A stretch of DNA of 64,000 nt from Oscheius onirici (lineage: Eukaryota > Nematoda > Chromadorea > Rhabditida > Rhabditidae), in NCBI GenBank assembly GCA_932521025.1, contig OW051472.1, positions 5,952,001 to 6,016,000 on the forward strand. Reading direction: 5' to 3'. Positions 1 through 10,531 of this stretch are shown here, piece after piece; the first letter of the stretch is position 1, and each line of letters begins with the position of its first letter. Position numbers and translations under genes: made by a program. The notes under the pieces are model-generated. The model did no database searches. It worked only from the letters and a program-made list of their open reading frames with translations, and had not been told where the DNA came from.

Positions 1-825
1 TTTACACTTTCGAACAGTCTGGAATAATAGCTTCTGCCCCAATTTTTCACTGTGATCAAAACATTTTCACGCTTCGCCAGGTTTGCAAAGTTGTAGAGCT
101 CATCGAATACTACAGCATTACGGACCATCAGAAAGCCAGCAAATACATGCGTGAGCTAGAAAATGAGCTTTTTTTTCGCGAAGTCTCGATATTGGGGAAA
201 GTTACTTTATCTAGCATTAGTAGATGACAGGACAGTCTTTCAAAAGGCCTTGGTCGTGAAGAGAGAAGTTATCTGTTACAGATTTGACTGTCGAAGCAAC
301 GAAGAGTTTGGAGAGATGGCCGAAAAGGTTCTTCCACACTGCGCACAGGTCAAAGTGTTTGTGAACAACGTGGCTGATTGTCAAGATGTCATTCGGAAAA
401 TGATTCAAGTTAGTTTTTGAGGATCAGAGTATTACCAGAATGAGTTACAGGATGTTCAGAGCGGGAGTCTTCTACTGAACTGTCTGCTTATAGAGTACAA
501 TCTCCAGTACAACCGTCTGTTCAAACTAGTCAATCTGGTCGGAGACCTGCATCATACCTCCTTCGAGATCAGAATAACTCAATCCACCCAAACACTAGTC
601 TTTTTCCCGATTCAGCATACCAATTCCTATCTGTTCGTGGTGTCCAAACTAGGCAAGAAGTTCACTTTTACGTCTGATCTGTACGAAACCATCTCCTTTA
701 CCCTTGTACACAGCTTTGACCAGGTACCGGAGATTGTAGCCCGAACTGCCGACCTCAGTGTGGAATCAGTCAAGAATCACGGTGACTTGGCCTCAGTTAG
801 GGACATTTTGTTCTCGCGAGAATAA
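1..825 (+). CDS. 3' part of an unrecognised gene
   Basis: The best reading has three exons: about 30-90, 236-411 and 442-825. An intron of about 145 nt (with a hairpin-core repeat) and one of 30 nt (412-441) separate them. The encoded piece is about 200 residues and ends in SRE; the stop at 823-825 overlaps an AATAAA signal at 821-826. I see no signal peptide, membrane span or motif I can name. The last 130 residues are rich in beta-type sequence such as TFTSDLYETISFTLVHS. The gene starts left of the window, so the N-terminus is missing. A reading through the first intron is also open for about 65 codons in another frame, so the first exon join is uncertain. Coding nature of 236-825 is fairly sure; function is unknown. 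Confidence 0.55.
75..205. repeat. Foldback-type repeat fragment in an intron
   Basis: It contains the hairpin core GTTGTAG (90-96) with partner CTACAG (110-115). It then has a GTGAGCTAGAAAATGAG stretch and a CGAAGTCTCGATATTGGGG end. The same order of blocks occurs in the element at 28935-29108 inside the astacin gene. It looks like the right half of that family, and lies in the inferred first intron of the left-edge gene. Confidence 0.5.
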
Positions 826-1015
826 ATATTTTTGTAACAAGGCGAATCGAACAGATTGTTTTTAGCATTTGCTTCCACTACAACTACAATACAATACGTC
901 AAAGCCGTCGACTATCAATTAGCTCCGGTCGCTCCTACAATTAAAGCGAAAACAGCTTTTAAAGTTGTTTTTTAAATGTTTGTAAAAAAACTAAAACGTT
1001 TAAAAAAACAGCTTA

Positions 1016-3266
1016 ATGAGTAAACACAAAACAATATCAAGTTTGGCGCAAAGCATGTGGCTTCTGCATCTGTTCTACTTCGGCTTCATCTACACGACAG
1101 CAGGACAGAACACTACTGCGGCCTCAACGACGGTGGATGTTACGAAGCCGTATGTAGGGGACGCCCTCAATGTTTCGAGACCATCGACGGACCCAGACAA
1201 CGGAACGATCCTCTTTGATCAGATCTATTCGGTGAGTCTTCTATCGTGTTTTTCCATCAACTGAATTTTCAGGACTACCTCATCTGTGCCAACCATCGGA
1301 ATCGCGACGGCTCCTTCACCTACGAAAAGTGTCCCCGCTATCCAAAGACTGGCTTTTTTCCCTTGTGCGTCTACATGACGGAGCCATCGACCCAGAACAA
1401 AAGTGGAACAAACAAGTACGGATGTGTCTACGCCCGTGACCTGCCACACGAATGCGTTGCGAACGGCTCCTTCTTTTGGGAGTATCAGCAGATCGAGATA
1501 GGCGGCAAAAAGTACTCGGGAGCTGGAATCTGCTGCTCTGATAACTTTTGCAACGAACGCGAGGATCCGCTCTTCTCGTTCGTACGTCTGAGGGAGGACA
1601 GGAACGAAACTCATACGTACTTTGGAAAACACGGAATACCATTGCTGCTCGCCGCTTTCATAGTGCTAGCTGGTCTGATCCCTCTGTGCAGTGGAAAGTA
1701 AGTTTTTTTTTGCGTTCAATGAAAGGGAAAAAATTCAGACTGCTCGAGAGACATCAGCGTGGAGTCCTTCGTGCCGAGAGTCCCGGTTTTCTTGACGATG
1801 AGATTGGCGGTCACTTGGCGAACAAGCGTCGAGTGAAGGAAGTCGAAGAGACAGTCACACAGAACATGAACTTTGCTGGATTGAAGAAGATGCAGCAGAC
1901 GGTCAAGGATATTCTCTCGCCATACAAGTACGGTTTCACCCATTCCTCGACTTATTTGATGATGGCGGCTCGTATGAGTGGCTCAGCGCCGTTGCCAGGA
2001 GCCGCAGTTTCTGTAGAAGCAGCACCCGAGGACGAGGAAAAGCCGCGCGAGTACAAGGAACTCATCGTCAACGACACCTGTAAAGTCTTCCAGAGATGCG
2101 GAAGAAAGACGTGTGAGGTAAGATTTCAGAGAGGGCTAGAGAGATAAACACCTGTTTCCAGGTGAAGAGAGAAATCGCCTCCAAGTATGAGCATCTGGTC
2201 CAGAGATTGATCGAACACGGTCCGTATCGCTACGACTTTGATCCCGTGGAACTTGGCGATCTCTTCGACTCCGTCGCCAATGTCTTCAGCGCCGAGCCGA
2301 GTCTTCTCGAACTGGAGCCGGATATTAGCATCTACGGCAATCTGGAGGGCAGCTATGGCGACCTGTTCCGTTGGTTGCACAAGAATGGCTGGCCACCAAA
2401 GAGGAAGGTTCTCTTCTTGGGAGGAGTCTTCAACGAGCAGGAGCCCTATAGTCTGGAAACGATTGCTCTCATCTTTGCAATGAAAGTTCTGATGCCGGAT
2501 CAGGTATTCATGCTGCGCGGAGCTGCCGAGACGAAGCCCATGTGTCTGGAAGAGGGTAGATACGCCAGAAGGGTCACCAACTGTCTGCAGGAGGTTCTCT
2601 ACCGTGCCTGCGCCTTCCTGCCTCTGGCTGCAACCGTTGGTCCCGTTTTTTGCAGTCACGGCGGCTTCCCATGGAACTTGAAGGAGTTGAAGCAGGCTGC
2701 CGGCGGAATCAAGCGTCCGCTCTATAACGTCAAGAAAGGAAGTATTGCTGCTCAGTTGATCTTCAGTCAAGCCGGGCCACAGGAGGGCCCTATTCCCGGA
2801 TGTCGTGGTCGCGGCTTCTCCAAGGACACTCGTCCAGATCTGCCCTGCAAGAACGCCGATCAGACCTTTTCGCTTTTCGTCAGGGCTAGGAACGTCTGTA
2901 CCAGCGGCTACCTGGTGAGTTAATGTTACTGTTACTCTATGACTCTCATCTTTCCAGTTTGTCGGCGAGTCCATTTTGAACCTCTGGTCGGTGGCTGGCA
3001 ATCCTACGGGAAACACGGGCGGTGCCTCTCTCTACATTGATCGCGAGATGAATGCCACACTGAACAAGATGACCCCGTTCGGAACCTACACGGCGGATCA
3101 GCTGAAAGAATACGAGGAGAAGCAGAAAAAACACGAGGCGCTCAAGAAAAAACTGGTCATGGCCAAAAAGTCGACGAGACAGACGTCGGCAGCTCCTACG
3201 AAAGCCCCGAAGACGGACAGGGGCAAGTTCAAATCGAGCGACGACCCGACCAAGTCTTTCGACTGA
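1016..3266 (+). CDS. Transmembrane receptor-like PP1 pseudophosphatase (three-finger ectodomain)
   Basis: Five exons join in phase (1016-1231, 1273-1697, 1739-2117, 2162-2914, 2958-3266) to give about 693 residues. In order: a hydrophobic signal segment; a Ser/Thr-rich stretch with N-x-S/T sites; an eight-cysteine domain ending in CCSDNFCN, the hallmark of Ly6/uPAR/activin-receptor three-finger folds; a membrane span around residue 210 (IPLLLAAFIVLAGLIPL); a linker of about 130 residues; a PPP phosphatase-like domain of about 290 residues; and a Lys-rich tail. The domain aligns with PP1 throughout (LLELE, LFLG, SLETI, MLRG, CSHGG). PP1's GDIHG is GNLEG, GDYVDRG is GGVFNEQ, GNHE is GAAE and RAHQ is RARN. 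Only the SHGG histidine remains among metal ligands, so catalysis looks lost. Ligand and partners are unknown. A polyadenylation signal follows at 3298-3303. Confidence 0.85.
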
Positions 3267-3297
3267 AGATTACCTTTTTTTGTCACACAAGAACTTA

Positions 3298-3303
3298 AAT
3301 AAA
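3298..3303 (+). terminator. Polyadenylation signal AATAAA
   Basis: AATAAA lies 32 nt after the stop of the receptor-like pseudophosphatase gene. The convergent lectin gene stops at 3321 with its own AATAAA (minus strand, 3320-3325). The two 3' ends therefore nearly meet or overlap. Confidence 0.7.
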
Positions 3304-3320
3304 GTTTTCGACTGAAAGGT

Positions 3321-6300
3321 TTATTTGGCGTATTGCAAAATAGCCTTGGCCAAGTTATTGGCATCATTTTGGTCAAAATTCTTACTGATGGCGACCGTTT
3401 GAGTCGAGATGACAGACACGCCGGATGCACCTAAATATTCTGAAGAAAATGTACCCAAAAGCCTACCATTCAGTTTGGCTCCAATTATAGCGTTGAACTT
3501 GTCTCTGTTCATAGTCTCACACTCTTCAAACTGGAAATATTGTCTGTGACATTTAACTTTTCAGAAATGTCAAAAGATCTTACTCGGCGGAGAAGAATAC
3601 GAGACAGGGGTTAGGAGTTCCGTTGGGCGTCGTGTAAACGTTAATTAGTTCAATCATGCTGAAAGCTTACATTTGTACTCAAACGGTCTGAAAAACACGT
3701 GGTTTTGAGTGTCGAAAACGGGGTATGGATTTTTGTTCACCTTACTCCCCAATTTTTAGAAAAAAAAACCTCAATTTTTTGGCTGAGGGCTCTTGATTTT
3801 CCATCTTGATAATCCACTATAAATTGCTCCCAAGAGCTTTGTGCGCAGACTACAGTAACAAGTTCAGACAAGTCAGCTTAAGTAGAAGAGAAGCTTCTCC
3901 CCAGGACTTCTGTTTGGATGTTTGTTTCTCCGGGACCTCAAATTTTGGTTTTGGATGAGAACGGACAGCGATAGGAGAATACCGGGAAGGACAAACACAT
4001 TGCAGAATGCAGGGGTGGATAGAGAGATTGTGTCGAGAAATTAGAAACAAGGGAGGATAAGTGACACAGGAACAGAAGGACATGAACATAATTGATCTGG
4101 AGAGGGATCAGATAGCAAACTGTTAACTGTTATCGATCCACTGGGGAAGGGATGAGAAGAGATCGGTTGACTGGGGAAGGACAGACTAACCACTGATTGT
4201 TACGACCCGTTCAGATTCTGCATTTTAAAATTAGGCTTGGGAGGGAGTGGGATCAAATATAATTTCGGTAATTTCTTTGGAGGGTCAGGGAGAGCGTCTG
4301 GAGGAGAGTAACAAAGGAGGAATGAAAGGGAAACTACAACTAAGGCTCCGTGACAGCGAAGTCATGAATTTCGACTTTAGCCCTGGAAGGACGTTGCCAA
4401 CTTTGTCTATTTTAAATTGCTCCCAAGTCTCTGTGTTTTGTGTGTCTGAAGCTCTAATTGAGGATAAGGAGGGGAGCTTTGTGTGCTCAAATTAGTTTTT
4501 AACAAGTCGCGACAGGAAAATCAAGTGCGCGAAGGATTCTAACGACTTTGGTAGTTTCTTTGGAGGGACAGGGGGTGACTGGACGGGGTGACAAGGGGAG
4601 AAGGGAAGGGACACTAGGACCGAGACACACTAAAGCCAGGAACAGCCCGTTCAGGTCCTACATTTTGAAATTAAGCTTGAGAGGGAGCGGGAAGACTTTT
4701 GACTTTTGCAAAGAAGCAGCTGAGATTTTTCCAAGGGTTTTCCAAGGTAGTTTCTTTGGAGGGCCAGGGAGAGTGACTGGAGGAGAGTAACAAGGGAGGA
4801 ATGAAAAGGAAACCACTACTAGGGCTCCGTGACAGAGCGAAGTCATGAATTTCTACTTTAGCCCTGGAAGGGCGTTGCCAACCTTGTGTTCAGTAAAGTT
4901 GTAGCATTTGACAAGGTCTCAAACTTTGCAAAAGTTATTGTTTTAGTTAAGTATTTGAGAAGAAAACTCACTGACAAAGTGTCGTTGGACTTCCATCTAC
5001 TGGATAAAAATCTGAAACTTCGCTCAAGAAATCACTGTCACTGGTTGAATAAGAGTCGGGAAAACCTTGAGGGCCCTCTTCATCCACATATCCGAACCCG
5101 GCAAAGTTGGCAGCAAACGACAGATTTGTCTTTGTGAACAGTTGCTGCGCAGTGCTGTACATTAGAGCTCTTTGCTAAAAGTTAAATATATTTTAGTCTA
5201 GACGAGTCCTACTGCCAAATAGGCTTGATGACTGCTGTAATAGAGCGGAGATTGCATGTAGCTCCAGTCAAGAACAAAAGAACAGCTGATGGAGGGCGTT
5301 GTGGGGGCAGGTGTAGTTGTTGTCGTCTGATACACTGAACAACATTGATAGTTATTTTCAGTGGTCTTGGGCTGATTTCTGAGAATAATGCTTGTTGGTG
5401 TCTATATATTTCACAGCCACCAAGATCACGGGCGTCTGTAGACGCGATACTCTCTTAGAGTATCTGGTCGACATGAAAGAGTACATCACTTTCACCAAAT
5501 ACTCTTTGAAGAGAAAAAAAGAGCATTTTGCTGTACGATGAAATCAAAGCTGCCAAGAAGCGCATAGTAGACGAACGTACCTCCATAGCTTGCTCTCCAC
5601 GTGCTCACACCGCCAGAGTTTGCCTTGTAGACCATTTTGAGAATGTTCGTGGAAGAAACGAAAACATTTCCCGTGTCATCGGGAAGACTGAAAACAAAGA
5701 AATTTCTGTACTTTGGAAAGTAGTACGTTGCAAACGGAAAAGCATCAAAAATGGTGCTGTAGAGAAAGATCTTTGAGCTATTCAAATGCAGATCGGCGAA
5801 TGTTATAGAGACGGTCGTGTTTTCGTCTTCGCTGACCATATATTCGCAAGTTGTATCAGTGCTTCCAAGAGGATAACCGGGGGAATATATCTGTACTTTA
5901 ATGTTTGTCTATTTCGAAAAGAGAAACCTGTCCAGATCCAGAGTAGAAAGTCGTTCCGCTACAAGTTGGAGGAGAGTAGGTAGTTACGGGAGGGTTGTCG
6001 CAAGAGTTGGTTATATCTAGACTGTAGCTGTGAGCCATCCACGAAATAAGCAAATAGGTACGTAGCATTTTTCGATTGAAAAAAATGTCGATATTTCGAC
6101 ATTCTGCAAAGTTGTAGACCTGGATCTGTTCTACAATTTTGAGAACATCGAAAAGCCCAAAAATGTCATCTTCAGCCCGAAAAAGTGTCGCACACTATTG
6201 CGTACTTTTCGAAGAGGGATAGGCTTCGGATCTTACACAACTTACTCTTCTCGCAGACAACTAATAGCCCGTTTCCAGAACAAGGACTGGTCATCCACTT

Positions 6301-7324
6301 CCCAGTAGAGACTTCTTCGGTCCTCAGCGCCATCGACACACACTCGCCCATGTTTCTGTTCTCGTAGCCTAGCGGAACTTCAGTTCAAAGAGGTCTCTTA
6401 CCGAAATTGCTGTAGTTGAAATAGGTGCCGTCTAGCCAAACGTAGGAAATGTAAGTTTTCTTTAGTCCGAGAAGAGAATACGAGTTGGACTGAAAGGCTC
6501 CCACTTCCATGAAAAGCTGATTTTCCTAAATTTGGCAATTTTTGTTGGCCGAAGCACTTTACCCCAAGTGAATGAATGGAGGCTGGCACTCCACACTTTT
6601 GAGCACAAACGTCCTGGATGGATGAAAAGTCCACGACTGGTAACGAGAAATAGCATCTGCCACGGAAGTAGTTGTCCTGTGACGGGACCAGACACGACTT
6701 GGCTTGAAATGTAAGGAAAAGGGCAAGATCAAGAGTATACCAATCTTGTCTTCTGACCACTGACAGCCATAACTTATACTTGTGTTTAAACAGGAGGAGG
6801 ACATCCAGTTTCCCGTCGGAACGTCCATCACAACACAGGCTCCTTTGCCAACATTGGGCTCGCCTGAAAGAACAGTTTGTCAAGTTCCAAAAGAAAAGAC
6901 CGTTTTGGAAGCGATGATAGACGAAAACTGTTCCATCGTCCCAAAGACAACTGGCCGGATCTTTATCATTTGAGCACGTCAAACCGAGCCATAATCTGTT
7001 CGAAGAACCTTCTTGTTGTGTTTTCGTGTTTTGCTACAAAACTCTATTGGGAATTTGGAGTGTACCCACATAAGCATTGGTGACTATGGACAAAAAGGCA
7101 CCGTCAGCTGCACAGTCGTTGTAAGCTTCTATTCGCGTTTTAGGAGCAGTAACCTAGAAAAATTGAAAACTCCTTTTTAATCCTTACAATTTTCACACAA
7201 CCACTTCCACTAGCCTCGTAGTTTTCGGGACATGGTAGTGCATCTGATATTTATTAGTTTTAGTTATTGGAAAGGCTTTACAACAAAGAAACAAGACGGA
7301 AAGAAGAACAAGGCGAGGTAACAT
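3321..7324 (-). CDS. Secreted C-type lectin, CTLD-CTLD-CUB-VWA
   Basis: Start at 7324 gives a signal peptide (MLPRLVLLSVLFLC). CTLD1 covers about 7260-6740 with LWLGLTC and CVVMD...GNWMSSSC...YGC. CTLD2 covers about 6700-6250 with YVWLDG and ending LLVVCEK. A CUB domain follows at about 6040-5560 (YSPGYP, CEYMV). A Thr/Pro linker (QTTTTTPAPTTPS) leads to a VWA-like domain beginning CSFVLDWSYMQ at about 5300. Its second half (CLVFFSAEQ, GVSVIST) lies at 3657-3321, across an intron of about 1.3 kb. That join is in phase: the donor after TTLC leaves two bases and the acceptor is TTTCAG at 3659. Such lectins are secreted and act in innate immunity in nematodes. The gene starts 75 nt after its tandem neighbour. 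Alternatively 3657-3321 is a separate small gene. Confidence 0.75.
3700..4940. repeat. Intronic block of diverged direct repeats
   Basis: This fills the large intron of the CTLD-CTLD-CUB-VWA gene. About 4262-4405 recurs at about 4745-4890: both have TTTCTTTGGAGGG, GGAGAGTAACAA, GGCTCCGTGACAG, GAAGTCATGAATTTC and TTTAGCCCTGGAAGG. A third partial copy starts at about 4553. A second motif (CCCGTTCAG...CATTTT) occurs at about 4207 and 4645. Related AAATTGCTCCCAAG and AAGTTCAGA stretches occur here and near 58740-58850. I see no open reading frame with family resemblance. Confidence 0.6.
6060..6190. repeat. Hairpin-core repeat in lectin intron
   Basis: GTTGTAG (6111-6117) pairs with CTACAAT (6131-6137) in a short hairpin. 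It is flanked by AAAATGTCGATATTTCGACATT on one side and AAAAATGTC...GAAAAAGTGTCGC on the other. It lies in the intron between CTLD2 and the CUB domain. The same core occurs in several other introns and spacers of this window. Confidence 0.5.
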
Positions 7325-7359
7325 GTGTCGCTGAGTGTGCGTCCATTTATCGGACAACA

Positions 7360-7365
7360 AGATAA
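7360..7365. promoter_or_regulatory. GATA-type site in the 75-nt gap between lectin genes
   Basis: AGATAA lies 36 nt upstream of the downstream lectin start; a CGATAA reads on the minus strand nearby. In nematodes WGATAR sites bound by ELT-2/ELT-7 drive intestinal genes. Their use here is inference. Confidence 0.3.
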
Positions 7366-7398
7366 GACTTTACTGACAGGAAGTAGTTTTATTAGATC

Positions 7399-9935
7399 TT
7401 ACAAAGGCATTGGCCAGATAGGTGTGGTTGTGTAGCTGTTCAGAGCTTCCGAACTGCCTGAAAACTTTTTCTTGTTTTAAAAAATTGCAGAATACCAGTA
7501 TAGCGAGCATTGAAACCGCTAACAGAGTTCCGGTAGATGGAAAATGTTGAGAACAGCACAGTCAACTGACGACTGTTACGGGAACAGTATACGCCGTAAT
7601 GGTTACAGTTATAAAAAATTCTTTAACCATATTTAAAAGATTGAACTAAATTTACGTGGCGATAATGTTGGACAAAGTTCCAATTCCGTCGTACAGCGTG
7701 ATAAATCACTGGGACGAATGTCCAGAGCATCAAAAGTGACGCAGGTTCTACATTTTTAAAGTAAATTAGTGCATCGACTCGAATCACTTTGAGCCTTGAG
7801 AAACTAGATAATATGAGCAGTTGTTGCTTTCTGGTGGGTACGGGCTGGGATAGTTGGCGCTTGTTATCTGAGAAATTATGCCTGGCAGGAAAAAAAGACC
7901 AAACTTATGATTAACTGCGACTATGTACAAATTTCGGTCAATGGAGACACGAGTTTCTTTCGACAGGAATAATACACTAGAAGTTTGCAGACGAATCATG
8001 GTCCTCCTTCAACAGGTTCCACGAGATCTTCACCAATAGACGGATCCCTCTTAGCCAGAAGAGGAAACTATACAAGATGTGTGTCGAGCCGTGTCTGTTG
8101 TTTGCTTCCGAAACATGGCCTACCCGACAAGCCGATTTGACCAAACTGAAAACGACTCAAAGAAAGATGATAAGGAAAATGGTTGGAGTAACCCTGCTGG
8201 ATCGAAGGACCAACGAATGGTTAGAAGAGACTACCAAACTACCCGACATCAGAAAGGAATTGGTCAAAATAATATGGCTATGAGCGAAGAAAATAGCTAA
8301 CATGCCGGATGACAGATGGACGAAATGTGTTATGGAATGGAGGCCTTGGCGACGAAGAAAAATGGCTGGACGACCAAAAACCAGATGGAGAGACGATTTT
8401 GTAGATCGACTGGGAGAGGTCTGGACGAGAGTTGCTAGGACTAGTGCCAATAACTGGAGCACAAGCATGTCACGACATATAGCAATTATATGATTATCGC
8501 GAATAAATTGAAACTGAAATTGAGGGGAAAAAAAGCTTAATACTTCTCCAGAATAGTAGTAGTACTGTCCACAGTAAAAAGGGTTAGTTGCTGTTTGCGA
8601 AGTCATAGATTTTTGAGTAACTTGAGAGGTTGCAGCCAATGTAGTAGTACTCACAACTTGTCAGAAACGAATAGTTTTCATCTATAAAACTAAATATTTG
8701 TCAAGTTTTGGTTCTGCGTTTTTCTGTTACTCGCAGTTCGTAAACCTAATCAAACATGTGCTGAATTTTTCTTCCACACTCATGTCCAAAATGCGTGAAC
8801 AGTAAATAAACCGCGAATTGTAACTGAACTTTACTTACCGCCGAAACGCGCACTCCAGCCAAAGTTTGCAGATGATCCTGGAGAAGTGTTCTTGGTTTCA
8901 AAACGAACGGTTATGTACTGATACTGTGACGAACAAAATGGTCCGCAGTAAAAATAAGAAGGTCTAAAACTATTTTTCTAACTAACAAAAATTGCAATTT
9001 TACGATCCAAGTGATCTGCTGGATCCATCCATGACGTAGTTACTGTAACCAGAGCGAATCAACACCGCGTCAAAGTATACACATGTTCTTTTGAAAACTG
9101 TTTGAAGTGCACCTAAAGATAACGCACAAAGTGTTCGATCTTAGGTAATAGAAACAGGAATAAGTTGTTAAAGGATAAGAATCAGGATAGTTTCGACTGG
9201 TTATCTGAATTCATGTCTGATCCCTTAACTTGGAAACCTAACCGTTCCATTGTCGTAAACTGAGATAGAATAAATTGGGAAAGGTCGTCTTCAACCCGAA
9301 CAGCAAAAGCGCTCAGAAACCTAAGAAACCTACCGTTAATGGACGGAGTATTTTTGCATCCGTAACTGATGGTAGCATTGGAACAGTCGGCATTGTACCA
9401 GTAGCCTGACCTGGCATCCATATAAACACATGCCCCGATTGCAGGGTTAGGAGATCCTCAAGTTGTTTGGTTTCTTTCAACTATAGATAACAGCTAGTCT
9501 GTTCAATGAAACAATGGACCGACCATTGAAGAAGTTGGTGAAAGACTGGGCCGTAAGGTAAGTTCCATAGTCCCAGTAGCAAGATGTCTTTTCGGTTGTG
9601 GTACATGTCAGTCCGAGCCAGACACTCTTCTCATTCCGATCATCTGCATCACTCTCGTATTGGCGAAATAATTTTGGACGTCGTACAGGTAAGCGTTTCC
9701 TTGGGAGCAAATGTCAAGCGCTCGGTTTCGGATCTCGGGCGTGTAAGGCTGAAGATTGTCTGACTGTCACATAACTTTAGAAAACCCCATAGAAGCAGTT
9801 GCTCCCGTCGTTTGTTGAGCTTTCTCCGACGGTCAAAAGGCCCAGCGACAGGTGATTGCCGAAGCACCTAAACTGACGGTCGATTTTTGGATGGAGACAA
9901 CCTAGAAATGAGCCGAGAAGAAGGATCAGTCGCAT
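7399..9935 (-). CDS. Secreted C-type lectin, CTLD-CUB-CUB
   Basis: The start at 9935 encodes a signal peptide (MRLILLLGSFLG). One CTLD follows (VWLGLTC, SCYWDYG, CVYMDARSGYWYNADC, YGC). A 17-nt microexon (VYDNGT) leads into CUB1 (SRNYPDSYP, CFYYL, FGWSARFG), then a Ser/Thr linker (STTTLAATSQ), CUB2 (SANYPSPYP, CSYYL, TLYDGIGTLSN, FNARYT) and a short tail ending IWPMPL. The stop is at 7399-7401 with AATAAA (minus) at 7388-7393. Most introns are 30-37 nt. The one before CUB2 is about 680 nt and holds an antisense LINE end. In CUB2, near 7705, RPSD and TLYDG lie in adjacent frames, one base apart in a T run; this may be a real mutation or a sequence error. It is probably secreted, perhaps from intestine. 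Confidence 0.8.
8010..8515 (+). mobile_element. LINE 3' end (RTE-like non-LTR element), fragment
   Basis: Frame 8018-8283 reads from a reverse-transcriptase C-terminal region: LYKMCVEPCLLFASETW, then RKMVGVTLLDRRTNEW. After an in-frame stop and a shift, 8302-8493 reads MPDDRWTKCVMEWRPW and AGRPKTRWRDD. These are the usual C-terminal motifs of RTE/BovB-type LINE proteins (DRRTNEW, DRWT, GRPPTRW). Only the 3' end is present, truncated at the 5' side as LINE insertions commonly are. It ends near a TGAAACTGAAATTGA tail. It sits antisense in the large intron of the CTLD-CUB-CUB gene. Confidence 0.75.
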
Positions 9936-10531
9936 TTGTGGGAAGAGTCGAGACGACTGATTATCAGGCAGAGGAAATACTTTTTTTTCTGGTAGCTGAT
10001 AATGTCATAAGCCGGTTGACTGATTATTTACTGTGAAACGAACGACGAATTCTATAAATAATTTTGAACGCCGAGTGCCTGCATGGGGTTTAAAATCAGG
10101 AATCAATCATCTCTTCTGGGACTTTCTGATATCAGGGAAGTGAGTCGGTTGTCTAATGTCGGTTGTCTAAACGGCCACAAAGGACTGTGGACTTTTCCAC
10201 TGGGAACTTTTTTTAAGAGTTTCTGCGGGACCAATTGACAAGCGTGACCCGGGTCCTAGAGTACCAAAAGACTCGTTGAGTAGAAATACACTTATTCGGG
10301 GTGAACAACATTGTCGAACTTTTAGATGCTTGCAAACTGGTTGCCCTTGATCTTCTCTACAAGATTGCAAAACATCAATATGCTCAAAAGTGGCACATTC
10401 TTTGAATTAGTAGTATAAGTTTAGAGCTGCTTGACTGATTAGTCCAAGCTCGCCCGATATATACGAACCATAATGTTCAGCTACAAACACGTTGAGTCTA
10501 AATTTTCTAACTGGTCGACTCATTGAAATGG
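9936..10531. other. Spacer between DNase II and lectin gene, likely lectin promoter
   Basis: About 600 nt with no convincing ORF. TTATCA at 9961-9966 and TGATAA at 9997-10002 are GATA-type sites in opposite orientations, 26-62 nt above the lectin start. They would suit intestinal expression. Nothing else stands out. Confidence 0.35.

Noticed and set aside
1225-1701. Minus-strand frames over the receptor ectodomain
   Set aside because: They are antisense to the cysteine-rich exon; its conserved CC..D.CN spacing fixes the plus strand as coding.
2126-3016. 296-codon open frame on the minus strand
   Set aside because: It is antisense to exon 4 and 5 of the pseudophosphatase gene, which has clear PP1 alignment. 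The antisense product resembles nothing and the frame is a by-product of codon bias.
6398-6982. 194-codon minus-strand frame read as one protein
   Set aside because: It starts in CTLD1 but reads through several splice donors into wrong frames. The true lectin exons switch frames within it.
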